This document shows positions 43,104 to 54,922 of a stretch of 64,000 nucleotides of DNA, piece after piece. The position numbers and the translations under genes are program-made. The notes under the pieces were generated by a model, which was not told the origin of the DNA, did no database searches, and saw only the letters and a list, made by a program, of their open reading frames with translations. Origin of the DNA: Zizania palustris (taxonomy: Eukaryota; Streptophyta; Magnoliopsida; Poales; Poaceae); the NCBI GenBank assembly GCA_019279435.1, contig JAAALK010000286.1, positions 19,177,931 to 19,241,930 on the forward strand. The letters are read 5' to 3'. How positions within the stretch are numbered: position 1 is the stretch's first letter; each line of letters begins with the position of its first letter.

Positions 43104-45178
43104 TGTAGGACCAAAGGTAGCGACCAGAGGGGGGGGGGGGTGAATGGGCGCCTCAAATATTCTTTCGAATCTATGGCCTGCTCCCAACACCCAACGCACC
43201 TCAAAATACTAAGAAGCAAAGCTTGAACAGATTGCCTAAGTCTAAAAGTATCTGGCCTAGAAAAGACTAGTGTCCTAGACAAAGAAACACCAACATAGAG
43301 CTAACAAGCAGATAAACAAATTATTCAACACATGGTAGATCAAACTTCTCAGTAGATGATCTAAGTGTACATGAAAAAAGATGAGAAGTTACTGTTCAAA
43401 TTTGTCTCATGTTCGAAACTTGGTGGAGCCTGCTTCGCAGTGTCGAAGCCTGCTTCGGAGTCCCTTGTCGAAGTCTAGCGAAGGTAGTCGTTGAAGTGCC
43501 GAAGGTTTGTTGAGTCTAGCCTAGTTCGAGTGTAGCAGAGAGCGAAGTATGCTTCGAAACGAAGTATGAATGTATCGAAGCTTGCTTCGAACAGTGTACT
43601 TTGAAGCCTAGACTTCGATAAGAAAGCTTCGAACAAAGTTCACAGAAAATCAACCTCCGAGAGAGAAGCGAAGCCCGACACACGGCAGAAAAATCAAATC
43701 GAAGGCTACAATCTATCTTCGAAGCTACCTTTGATTGAGGTATGACTACTAAAATGATGACCTTCGACACACAGACCAACTTCGTAACGAAGTCTGCAGG
43801 TGTTGTCACACAAGAAGTTGAAGTCCACAACCACACTTCGAAAAACAAACTTCGAACTCACAAACTGAGACCTTCGGAAAAGACAGCAGCAGAAAAATCT
43901 CAGAGAACACACATCCAGCGAAGTCTACCAGAAAGACATGCTTCAAAGATAACTTCGAAGCCTGTCGAAGTATGCTTCGCAGAGCTTGAGTCGGAGTACC
44001 TTCGCAAGGACTGCCGAAGTATGCCAAGAGAATAAAAAACTAAGCACAGAGCATACGTCGAAATAAGGTTTACAGTTCAAAAACGGAGTCCTAGCAAAGC
44101 CTTCGAAGAAGTCAGGTCGAAGCCTGCTTCACAGATCTGAAAGACTTCGCACAAACAACAGGGCTTCACCAGAAACAGCCAGGGAAAAGCAAAGCATTGT
44201 CCACTCGATCAAAAAGCTACACAGGAAAAAGCAAAGATAGAGTACTAGAGTACTGTAGCTATAGGGAGTAGGTACTACTTGCTGTATGCAAGAACTAGTA
44301 CTACTCATTGCAAGAACAGTAGCATCCCGTGAAGGCCATTCGCACAGAGAAAACAACTCACAGCCACTCAAAACAATGCAGTAAACAAGAAACTCAAACA
44401 CAGCACACATGAATCAAAAACACGCAAAAAACCAGAACCATGATGAATAGGAACTCACGATGAACAGGAGAAAGTTCCTAGCGGCGTGCAGGAGAAGGAG
44501 CAGGGAACAAAGAGAATAAAAATGACCCAATTGATTAAAAAGTGATTTCTAGAAAGGGTGATCTAACCCTAGGGATTGGGGCCCTATTTATAGGCTGCCC
44601 AATACTAGGAATATTCCACCAGCCCCTTAAGGTTTTTTATAGACACTTAAATAAAGGAAAAGACTAAACAACCCTTAGGATTTTTTACAGACTCGACTGA
44701 CTGACTGTGGTCCTAGGGACAAAATAGAAAACTCCTATTTACAGATGACTTATCCGGAAGCTAAGCTTTCGTAGCGACTATGGCTTCTCTTCTGGACAGT
44801 CCGATACAAGATCAGCGGTCGTCAGTTTTGCGCCGAAACTGACAAAGCCTCCACCGACTTTGCACCAGGTACCCGGATTGTGCCGGCCCGATTCCGCAGC
44901 TCTCTCAGCCCGGCAATCACACACCGCCCGTGTACCTGAGTCAATCCTGGTCAACAACCCAGTGGGTCTTCTGCTGCTCCTAGCCCATGTACCCGGATTG
45001 GGCCAGCCCAACTTCGCAGCTCTCTCAGCCCGACAGTCACTCGCTGCTTGTGTACCTGAGTCACACGCGGCCCATGAAGCAGCAGACCTTCTCTCTTTTC
45101 AGTCCTCTTTGACTATCGTTGACAATGACTCATCACATCTGGAGCCATTAGGCCCATGCTATACAGCATGGCTCCTCA
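43104..45178 (-). mobile_element. Solo LTR of a Sirevirus in G2 gag
   Basis: A single LTR, read on the minus strand from TGAGGAGCC (45178) to GGTCCTACA (43104), with no internal sequence attached. Perfect target duplication GCTAG at 43099-43103 and 45179-45183. TATA (CTATTTATAGG on the plus strand) near 44586. The part at 43430-44140 is dense in TTCGAAG words without the regular 15-bp array seen in copy 2. A solo LTR arises by recombination between the two LTRs of a full element. Confidence 0.9.
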
Positions 45179-45183
45179 GCTAG

Positions 45184-46600
45184 GTCGGAAGAAGGATGGT
45201 TCCGAAGGAAGGCTTCGTCTTCGCCAACCGTCCTTCAAGAAGTCAAACTTGAAGTAAAGACTTCGACTCCATCACAAGGGTACCACCTCGACAACAACCA
45301 ACATGACAGACGAAGAGGGCGAAAGCATCCTCGCTCTGAACTTTTAAACATTGCCCCCTCTTCATCCAAATTTCCCCCTAAAAATCAGCAAGCTCCGAGA
45401 AGCAAGGTCAGTGGCTGGAGGCCGCCAGGGAAGCCGGCTGGTAGAGGCCAAGCCTTCTTCTACTGTGTACACTGTGAGAATCGAAGCCATGCTACTGATG
45501 CATGTAAGTCTATACTAGCTCTGTGGAGCGAGTACCTCGAGAGGAGCTCCGGTTGAGGCACTACTGACCGAGCCCCTCCCGAGACACGTCTAGAGCTGGT
45601 GCAGACCGTTGGACGTGTAGACAGCTTCGAAGCCCCAAGACAGTCTTCAGTGGTCAGTGTTATGCCACATCCTAAGCAAGAAGATACACAAGACTGCGAC
45701 AAGCGAGTAGTCCTCCCCATCTCCGGAGGAGGAACCTTGGGCGGCATGTCAAAACGGCAACGAAGAGAATATGTTCGTGAAGTAGGGCATATTGGGACCT
45801 CCTCGTCAGCTTCTGAAATGCCTGAGTGGTCTCACATGCCTTTATATTTCTCCGCAGCTGATGTAGCGGGTATTAAATTTCCTCATGCGGACCCCCTTGT
45901 TATCACTGCTGACATTGCAGGAACGGAGGTCCAGAGAGTGCTGGTTGACAGCGGAAGCTCCACAGATATTATCTTCGTCCAGGCCTTCGACTAGTTGTGC
46001 ATCCCGTGGAAGCATCTACTTCTAGCAGCTCGTCCGCTTCAATGCTTCGCAGGCCCTCCTCTCGATGCCCTCGGCGAAATAGGCCTCGTGGTCGCCTTCG
46101 GAGAGGGGCTCCTGGCTAGATCGTAGGAGGTGATATTTGATGTCGTCGACACCCCTTATGCCTATAATGTCATCTTTGGAAGGGGAATGCTAAATCAATT
46201 CGGAGCTGTGGCACATCACAATTATCTATGCCTGAAGATTCCCACACAAGGAGGAGTGCTTACAGTCCTCGGTGACTAAGATGCGGCGCGAAGGGCAGAG
46301 TATGGCCATGGTCCACCCCTAGATCCTAGATAGATAAATAATGTGCAAGACCATTTGGAGGATGCCCCTGCGTCAAGCGAGCTCTCAAAGATATCCTCCT
46401 CCAGGCCAAGCCCCGAAGGTGAAATTATAATGAAGATCATTGTCAAGGATGGTAAAGACTATCCCATCCAGTTTGGCAAGGAATTGCCTTCAGAAATTGC
46501 TACTTCACTAGAAGAAGTAGTTAAAGAAAACTTGGATGTCTTTGCTTGGTCCAACGAAGATATTCCCTGAGTCGACCGAAGTATAATTGAGCACGGCCTA
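45184..46600 (+). pseudogene. G2 gag end and protease remnant
   Basis: A zinc-knuckle-like CVHCENRSHATDAC lies near 45462-45503. The protease reads ADIAGTEVQRVLVDSGSSTDIIF at about 45910-45980, then TAG. A linker toward RT (KELPSEIATSLEEVVKENLDVFAWS) ends with TGA near 46570. Confidence 0.75.
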
Positions 46601-47710
46601 ATCATCAACCCAAGGGTTTGACCTGTTCGCTAGGGGCTCCGCAAATTGTCGACAGAAAGGGCGGACCTTGCTAAACTAGTGGTGGAGAAGTTGTTGAAGC
46701 CGAGATCATTAGAGAAGTGACCCATACAGAGTGGTTAGCCAAACCTTCTTCATCAAGAAAAAAGCCTTCGGCAAATGGCGCATGTGCATTGACTTCACAT
46801 CCTTGAATAAAGCATGCCCACATGACCCCTACCCCATGCCCCGCATTGATCAACTTATCGACTCCACTGCCGGCTCTGAGCTTTTAAGATTCCTCGATGC
46901 GAACTCCGGATATCATCAAATATGGTTAAAACGCGAAGACGAAGCGAAGACAAGCTTTATAACTCCTTCAGGAGTCTTTTGTTATGTCAGAATGCCCTTC
47001 GGCTTAAGAAACACCGGGGCAACTTTTTCAAGGTTGATTTCTAAGCTCTAGGTCACTAGATAGGTTGCAATGTCGAGGCCTATATGGATGATATTATAAT
47101 AAAGAGTGCTTTAAAGAACCAACATAGTCTAAACTTAGTAGAAACTTTTGAAAGCCTCCGAGCATGTGGAGTTCACCTCAACCCCAAAAAATGTATCTTC
47201 GGGGCTCAAGCTGGAAAATTGCTAGGGTATTTAGTCTCTCGAGCAGTGGGATCGAAGCTAGCCCAACACAAATAAGTGCATTGCAAAGAATGGCTCCGCC
47301 GGAAAATTTGAAGCAAGTCTAGAAGTTTGCCGGATGCCTCACGGCCCTTAGCAGATTTTTGGCAAGGTCGGTAGAGTAGAGCCTCTCAATATTCAAATCC
47401 TTAAAAGGGTCCGAAGATTTTGCATGGACATCGGAGTGCCAGAAGAGTTTCGACGATATCAAAGACTATCTTGGCAACCTTGCAACACTCACTATGCCTA
47501 TCGCAGATGAAACTCTTCTTCCCTGTCTTGCAGCTACAAGCTTCACTGTCAGTGCGGTCCTTGTTCGAGAAATGGATTTCAACGGGAAGTTGGTACAAAA
47601 TCCGATCTATTTTGTGTCAGAAGCCTTATCCAGAGCAAAAACTTGGTACTCTGAGCTAGAAAAGTTTACTTATGCCCTGGTAATGGCTTCGAGGAAATTT
47701 TGACATTATT
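46601..47710 (+). pseudogene. G2 reverse transcriptase and RNase H remnant
   Basis: RT motifs WRMCIDFTSLNKACPHDPYP, LDANSGYHQIWL, VRMPFGLRNTGATF, then two TAG codons and the catalytic YMDDIIIKSA-like segment near 47082. RNase H is seen as SFTVSAVLVREMD, YFVSEALSRAKTWYSELEK. Frames change near 47275 and 47490. Confidence 0.8.
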
Positions 47711-48672
47711 TTCTAGCACATAATGTAATTGTACCAACTTCTTATCCTCTAGGAGATATGGTCCGAAGTAAGGACTCTACGGGGAGAATTGGAAAATGGG
47801 CCATTGAGTTAGCCCCCTTTGGTATCTCCTTCATAGCAAGAACATCAATCAAGTCATAGGTGGTGGTTGATTTTGTCGCAGAATGGACTCCGTCTGTAGT
47901 ATGGGCTCCGGAAGAATCAAATGAAGGCATATGGACCATATACTCTGATGAAGCTTTTCAAGCGTCCGGAGCAGGCACCGGAGTAGTCATAATTTCACCT
48001 TCATGGCAGAAAGCAATGTACTCTGCAAGGCTCAACTTTAAGTGCACCAATAATATTGCGGAGTACGAATGAATTTTGTTAGGTCTTCGCAAGGCACGTG
48101 CCCTTGGTGCTACAAGAGTTGTTATAAAAATAGATTCCCAAATTGTAGCAGGGCACGTTGATAAAAGTTTCTAGGTTTGGCATCCACAACTTGCTAAATA
48201 TATAGAAGAAATCCGCAAGACCGAAGCAGCATTTAAAGGGATCTTTGTCTGGAGCATCCCACGAGCCAAAAACATACAAGCGGACATCTTGGCAAAAATT
48301 GCAGCTGGAGCCCTTGACATCCCAAAAGGGGATTTTTATGAAGGGCTTGCCTCCCTTCGGTGTCCCAACTCCCTCCTGCGGAGGTTCTTTGCATACCAAG
48401 CACCGATTGGCAGAGTTCAATTATGGAGTTATTGCAAGACAAAGCTAATTTGCCCAAAGGGCCAAAGCTGACAAGATTGCAGTTAAGAGTTCGGAACTAT
48501 CACATTGTTAACGATATTTTATACCAGGCCGGAGTATGTTCTCCCTTTCTCTGATGTATTTCCCAAGCCTAAGACCAAGACATACTCCGAGAAATTCATG
48601 AAGGCCTTTGTGGTAGCCATCTTGCCCCTCGAGCTTTAGCAAGCAAAACACATCGTTAGGGGATCTATTGGC
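47711..48672 (+). pseudogene. G2 aRNase H and integrase start remnant
   Basis: WTIYSDEAFQASGAGTGVVI, then YSARLNFKCTNNIAEYE, a TGA, GLRKARALGATRVVIKIDS, and EIHEGLCGSHLAPRAL at the integrase HHCC region, where Sirevirus copy 3 begins at 48673. It corresponds to 12993-13803 in the left part of the window. Confidence 0.8.
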
Positions 48673-48704
48673 TGTAGGACCGAAAGTAGCGACCAGAGGG
48701 GGGG

Positions 48705-50400
48705 TGTAGGACCGAAAGTAGCGACCAGAGGGGGGGGGTGAATGGGCGCCTAAAAAAATTCTTTCGAATCAATGGCCTTCTCCCAAAACCCAACGCATTT
48801 AAAAAGAAAACTAAACAGCAAAGCGAGAACAGATTGACTAAGTCCGCAGATTCGAAGTCTGCAGATTCTGAGGTTGCAGATTCTGAGGTTGCAGATTCTG
48901 CGGTTGCAGATTCGAAGGTTGCAGATTCGGAGGTTGCAGATTCGAAGGTTGCAGATTCGAAGGTTGCAGATTCGAAGGTTGCAGATTCGAAGGTTGCAGA
49001 TTCGAAGGTTGCAGATTCGAAGTATGCAGATTCGAAGTATGCAGATTCGAAGGTTGCAGATTCGAAGTATGCAGATTCGAAGCATGCAGATTCGAAGCCT
49101 GCAGATTCGAAGTATGCAGATTCGAAGTATGCAGATTCGAAGCTTGCAGATTCGAAGTCTGCTGATTCGAAGTCTGCTGATTCGAAGTTTGCAGATTCGA
49201 AGCTTGCAGATTCGAAGCCTGCTGATTCGAAGCATGCTGATTCGAAGCCTGCAGATTCGAAGCCTGCAGATTCGAAGTCTGCTGATTCGAAGTCTGCTGA
49301 TTCGAAGTCTGCAGATTCGAAGCTTGCAGATTCGAAGTCTGCTGATTTGAAGTCTGCTGATTCAAAGCCTGCAGATTCGAAGCTTGCAGATTCGAAGTCT
49401 GCTTCACAGAGTTGGACTTCACACAAGAAAAGGGACTTTGGCCCTGTCAACTCGATCAAAAAGCTACGCAGTAAAAGCAAAAAGCTGGCACTAGAGTACT
49501 GTTGCTACAGTGTAGTAGTACTACTTGCAACAGCAAGAACTAGTACTACTTGCGTGAAGAACACAAGCAACAGAAACAAATAGTGAACAAAAATGCACAC
49601 GGTACACAGCGATTCAGATTCACAATAACCAAACGCACGCCTCGCACTCAACAGGGAACAAAATCTTACTGCATTAATGAAGAACAAAATAAATGCAAGC
49701 AGAAGAACAAGCCTCTGGCGGCGCACAGAAATAGGAATAAGAGAGAGAGTGCGCAGGAGACAAAGTGACCCAATAGATTAAAAAGTGAATTCTGGAAGGG
49801 GTAGTTCAACCCTAGGGATTTGGGGCCCTATTTATAGGCTGCCCAACACTAGGAATATTCTACCAGCCCCTTAGGGTTTTTACAGACACAAGAATAAAGG
49901 AAAAGACTCTACTGCCCTTAGGTATTTTTACAGACACGACTGACTGACTGTGGGCCTAGAGTTACAGATGACTTATCCGGAAGCTAAGTTTTCGTAGCGA
50001 CTACGGCTTCTCTTCTAGACAGTCGGATACAAGATCGACGGTTGTTAGTTTTGCGCCGAAACTGACAAAGCCTCCACCGACTTTGCACCAGGTACCCGGA
50101 TTGGGCCGGCCCGACTCCGCAGCTCTCTCAGCCTGGCAATCGCTCACCGCCCGTGTACCTGAGTCAATCCTGGTCAACAGCCCAGTGGGTCTTCTACTGC
50201 TTCTGGCCCATGTACCCGGATTTGGCCAGCCCGACTTCGCAGCCTCCTCTGCCCGACAGTCGCTCGCTGCCCGTGTACCTGAGTCACACGCGGCCCATGA
50301 AAAAGCAGATCTCTTCTTCTTCTGTCCTCTTTGACTATCGTTGACAATGACTCATCACATCTGGAGCCATGAGGCCCATGCTATTCAGCATGGCTCCTCA
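48705..50400 (-). repeat. 3' LTR of Sirevirus copy 2
   Basis: 1696 bp, from TGAGGAGCC (50400) to GGTCCTACA (48705). TATA (CTATTTATAGG on the plus strand) near 49828. It contains the 15-bp array at 48840-49405. Confidence 0.92.
48840..49405. repeat. 15-bp minisatellite in the 3' LTR of copy 2
   Basis: About 37 units of GCAGATTCGAAGGTT and variants (ending GTAT, GCCT, GCTT or GTCT). Each unit carries the palindrome TTCGAA. Variants cluster: the GGTT type at the left, the TAT type in the middle, the TCT/CCT type at the right. Because 15 is a multiple of 3 and the unit has no stop, long spurious frames appear on both strands. Confidence 0.92.
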
Positions 50401-51728
50401 ATCTCCCCCTTGATGAGTGCATTGTCAACACTCCTCTTCTTCAGCTCTTCAGCACCTGCGAACAAATGTGGAAACACAAAAACAAAACACAAGAAAACAA
50501 AGAAGAAGAAAAATAAGGTAAAAGTTTAACCCTAATGACCAAAAGACGAACAATAGCCAAAGCGATCATTATGGTTAACCAAAACGTAAAAGCTCAAAAA
50601 TGAGTGCGATTTCAGAACAACAAGGATATCAACAGAGTAAAAACTCCCCCTTAAACTCTGATCCCAAATTTTCTCCCCCTTGTTGACAAGTGAACTCATC
50701 AAGCACTCAATAGAGACACAGACTCCCCCTGAAATGCAACTCCCCCTCAAAATATGCAGTGAATTCAACTAGAGTGCATAAGGAGTGTAGAAAGCATGCT
50801 TCTCAAATATGATTGACTGCAATTACAGCATCTAACAAGTATAGCAAAAGAGATACTGTCTAAGACACATGGCATGATCAGTGCAACAGATGATATCTAA
50901 AGAAAGTCATTAGCACGCATTTTTCAGTTTTTGCAAACAAAAAGCATCACCACATTTTCCAGTAAACAAGCAAGGTAAAGCATGAGATGCAAAAGCTATC
51001 TGATATCTACCAAGATAAGCATTATCCAAAACAAAGTGCTTCAGCAAACTTGTTATCATTTCATTTTTCAGGCTTTTTCTCTTTCCTTTTTCATTTTTGC
51101 CAGGGGTTATTTGCATGTCAAACCTTATGCTGACCGACCAAGTCAAGCCTAGGCCAGAACTGGACCATCAGAAGCTTAAGACATTTGGTCTTGGCAGACA
51201 CTACACTGTCCTAGTTCATACCAAAGTGCTATGGTACGCAGTCCAGAACAATGTAATGCGACAAAGCAAACCCACCTGGATCTTTTCAAGTTATGCATAA
51301 AAAGGCATGGAATTTACATTTTTCTTGATTTCTATCATTTTTAACGCACATTTCCATGTTTTAAAGCAGAAAGATGTCCAAGTTGCATGTTTGCATCTAA
51401 GTCAGGAACTAGCTACCAGGCATGTTAACAGATAGCAAGAATATTCAGCCTACGCATGCTAGTTACCAGAAGCAATGGTGATCATATTTTCAAGTTTAAA
51501 GCATAAAAGCCATGCATATGATAGATATCAGACATATCAAGTGAACTGGACCAAAGCATGATCATTGACAAGTATTCAAGAGCATGTACCAGCTAAAATA
51601 AGTAAAGCAGTTCAATCATATAACAGAAGCATCTCTAAGGTGTGATATGTGAATATGCATGATATGAACACACACAAAAAAGGACTCAAGAAAAGAGTAA
51701 AGAAGAAAGAAAACTGATGCAAAATATC
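50401..51728 (-). promoter_or_regulatory. Copy 2 multi-PPT leader between pol and 3' LTR
   Basis: CTCCCCCTT tracts (AGGGGGAG on the element strand) occur near 50402, 50645, 50676, 50722 and 50739. No coding frame. Length 1328 bp against 1314 bp in copy 1. Confidence 0.75.
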
Positions 51729-54700
51729 CTAGAAAGGATACACAACACCCAAATCCCCTCGTAAACGCTCAAAAGTAGACTGATCTAGGGGTTTGGTGAA
51801 AATATCAGCCAACTGATGATGGGTATCAACATGAACAAGGTCAATGACACCTTTCTCATATTGATCCCGCAAAAAGTGAAAGCGCACATCAATATGTTTG
51901 GTTTTTGAATGGAGACACGGGTTTTTCCCTACGCTAATAGCACTGGTGCTGTCGCAAAACAATGGAACTCTGGTAGGAAAGAACAACCCAAAATCTCGTA
52001 GAGTGGAAATCATCCAAACCAACTGTGAGCAGCAGCTAGCAGCAGCTACGTACTCAGCCTCTGTGGTCGAAATAGCAACTCCAGATTGCTTTCGAGAAGA
52101 CCAAGAGACAAGAGAAGAGCCAAGAAACTGGCAAGTACCGGAAGTCGACTTGCGATCCAACCGGCACCCACCAAAGTCAGCGTCCGAAAAGCCAGATAAA
52201 TCAAGAGATGATGATGCTGAATAATAAAGACCAAGATCAGGCGCATAAGTGAGATACCTGAAGATGCGCTTGACAGCCTGCCGATGAGATGTACGTGGTG
52301 AAGACTGGAAGCACGCGCACAGTCCCACGACAAACTGTATGTCTGGCCTTGTCGCCGTCAAGTACAGCAGCGAACCAATCATCCCTCGAAACTCTCTCTC
52401 GTTGACCTTGACACCGCTCTCGTCCTTGTTCAGGCCCCCAGATGTACCCATTGGGGTCATCTGAGGCTTCAGCTCTCCACCAAAGTCGAATATCTTCGAC
52501 ATGTCCCGAGTGTACTTACCCTGGTGGATGAAGGTGCCGTCCTTGGTCTGCTTGATCTGGAGCCCTAGAAAATACTTGAGCTCACCCATGAGGCTCATCT
52601 CGAACTCGTTGTGCATCTGCTCAGAAAACTTGGACACAAGATCATTAGTAGTACCGCCAAAAATAATATCATCCACGTAAATCTGAGCAACTAACAAATC
52701 TGAAGCATCTCTGAGCAAGAAGAGAGTCTTATCCACAGAACCCATCACAAAGCCCTTCCCCAACAAAAATTGCTTCAACCGGTCATACCAAGCCCTGGGG
52801 GCTTGCTTCAACCCGTATAAAGCTTTGTGCAACTTATAAATATGTCGAGGAAACTTAAGGTTCTCAAAGCCGGGGGGCTGCCTAACATAAACTTCCTCCT
52901 CTATGAACCCGTTCAGAAAAGCACTCTTAACGTCCATTTGAAAAAGCTTAAAACCCTTCGAAGCGGCAAAAGCTAAAAGAATGCGAATGGACTCAAGACG
53001 GGCAACAGGGGCAAAGGTTTCTTCAAAGTCAATACCTTCCTTCTGGCAATAACCCTGGGCAACTAGTCGAGCTTTGTTGCGCACCACAACCCCATCTTCA
53101 CCTTGTTTGTTCTTGAATACCCACTTGGTGCCTATGGGGTTGCATCCTGGTGGCGGCTCAACTAGTGTCCAAACCCAGTTGCGGACAAAGTTCTCAAGCT
53201 CTTCTTGCATAGCATTAATCCAATTAGAATCAGAAAGAGCATGAGAAACATATCTGGGCTCAAAAGATGCAACAAACGCAGATTCAGCAAACACAGCAAG
53301 AGAGGCAGAAGAACGCAAAGTTCTCTCAGTCAAATCACCTATGATCAGCTCTGAGGGATGGTCACGCTGAACTGCTCGGGTTCCCTGGTGATCTGAAGTC
53401 ACCTCACCGGAGTCATCAGCAGGCACCTCTGGACTCGACTAAGGGGGCTCGATCGAAGTGGAAGAAGTGATCAGAGGTCCGCCCTCATCCTCAGTCGAAG
53501 TCTCAGAAGGTGTGGGCTCTACGGGGGATGCAGAAGGCCCACCCTCGTCAGCAGCTGGAGTATCCTCATCTTCCTCGAAGATGGACTCTCCGAGCTCATC
53601 ATCACCAGAAAGCTCAAAAGAAGGAGTCAAAGAAGGTAAGGACTCATCAAATGAAACCTCACAAGTCTCGACAAGCAGCTGGGATTCGAGGTTCCAAACA
53701 CGAAAACCTCGAGAATGCAAAGCGTAGCCAAGAAAAACACCATCCCAGCAACGAGACTCAAACTTGTCCAAGTGCCCTCCCTTCTTGAGCACAAAGCACT
53801 TGCAGCCAAACGCTCGCAAGTGGCTCACCTTGGGCTGTCTGCCAAACCGTAGTTCATATGATGTCTTACCAAGGTAAGCTCTAAGAAAGATGCGGTTGGC
53901 CAGATAGCAAGCCGTGTTCATGGCTTCAGCCCAAAAACGCCTAGGAGTCCTGTGCTCATCGAGCATTGTCCTGGCCATCTCGACTAGCGTGCGGTTTTTT
54001 CGTTCCACAACGCCATTCTGTGGGGGAGTGTAAGGAGAAGAAAACTGATGGTCCAGACCCTGATCACTACAAAAGCTGACGAACTGAGAGTTCTTGAACT
54101 CAGAGCCGTTGTCGGAGCGAATTGCTCGCATCCGACCATTGTTCTCATTCTTCAGCTTAAAAATCAGGTCATGAACAAATTGAAAAGTTTCATCCTTAGA
54201 CTCCAAAAAGAAAACCCACGAGAATCGAGAAAAGTCGTCAACAATCACAAGTGCATACCACTTCCCACCAACTGAGCGTACCCGAGAAGGACCTACAGTG
54301 TCCAAATGTAAAAGCTCACCCGGATACGAAGTCATCACCTGAGTCACAGGTGAGGGAGAAGCGGCAACCATTTTCCCATGATGACAGGGATGACAAACTA
54401 GATCCTTCTCCATCTTACGCTTGGGCAATCCTCGGATGAGGTCCATAGAGCTTAACCTGACTAGCAGATCAAAACTCAAGTGACCTAACCTCCTATGCCA
54501 CTTCCAGAGCTCAGAAGAAGATCCAGCAATCAAACAGCGAGAAGGGCCAAAAGAACTAGAGAAGTCAATTCGAAAAACTTTGCCGAATGGTAAAATCTGG
54601 CAAATCAAAGACCCTCTAGAATCAACCATAGAAGAATTACCCTTCTTAAAATGCACTTCCAAACCATCCTCAAGAAGTTGCGAAACAGAAATCAAATTGA

Positions 54701-54920
54701 AGTTCAAATTTTTAACCAAAGCAACATTCTTCAAAGAGAAATGATCTGAAATGCGAATTGAGCCTATGCCACTTACTTTCCCTTGACCGCTGTTCCCGAA
54801 CGTGATGTATTCTTTGGAGCTCGGGGGAGTGAGACTGGAGAACCATCTGCGATGTCCCGTCATGTGGTGAGAGCATCCTGAGTCCATGATCCAAACATCC
54901 TCTAGTCCCCGGTCCTGCAC
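51729..54920 (-). pseudogene. pol: Pol of Sirevirus copy 2, one in-frame TAG
   Basis: A single frame with one stop (TAG, 53441-53439) in the linker between integrase and RT. Protease DSGCSHHMTGH near 54880. Integrase zinc region (WHRRLGHLSF, CHPCHHGK), then DTVGPS, IRSDNGSEF and NGVVERKNR as DDE triad. RT: VKSAFLNGFIEEEVY, LYGLKQAPRAWYDRL, IYVDDIIFGG near 52660. RNase H: GFSDADFGG, STTEAEYVAA, ADIFTKPL. Splice-like sites flank a 2148-bp segment (54776-52629): GTAAGT after a GGGAAA, and CTAAT then CCAAG before TTTTCTGAG. Without the TAG it would be complete. Confidence 0.9.
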
Positions 54921-54922
54921 AA

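Larger units (their letters stand above)
41570..48672 (+). mobile_element. Decayed Tat-type gypsy element G2, interrupted twice
   Basis: 5' LTR 41570-42092, then gag, protease, RT, RNase H, aRNase H and the start of integrase. A solo Sirevirus LTR (43104-45178) sits inside gag, and Sirevirus copy 3 cuts the integrase at 48673. All domains carry stops and frameshifts. The 3' half should resume beyond the window, after copy 3 ends. Confidence 0.85.

Noticed and set aside
43129..43140. G12 run and other LTR-end G runs as G-quadruplex regulatory sites
   Set aside because: It is a slippage-prone homopolymer present at the end of every Sirevirus LTR here; no multi-tract quadruplex pattern.
48673..48737. 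Tandem duplication of an LTR head
   Set aside because: Better explained by copy 2 inserting in the G run of copy 3's LTR, because the rest of that LTR resumes at 59466 after a matching GGGGG.
48840..49405. CRISPR-like array
   Set aside because: There are no unique spacers; units are contiguous 15-bp repeats in plant LTR DNA.
48738..49583. Long frames on both strands with ADSK(V/Y/P/L/S) pentads, resembling a pentapeptide-repeat protein
   Set aside because: They come from the 15-bp minisatellite, whose unit length is a multiple of three and lacks stops, inside an LTR. The same happens at 57867-58646. No start context, promoter or conserved flanking domain.
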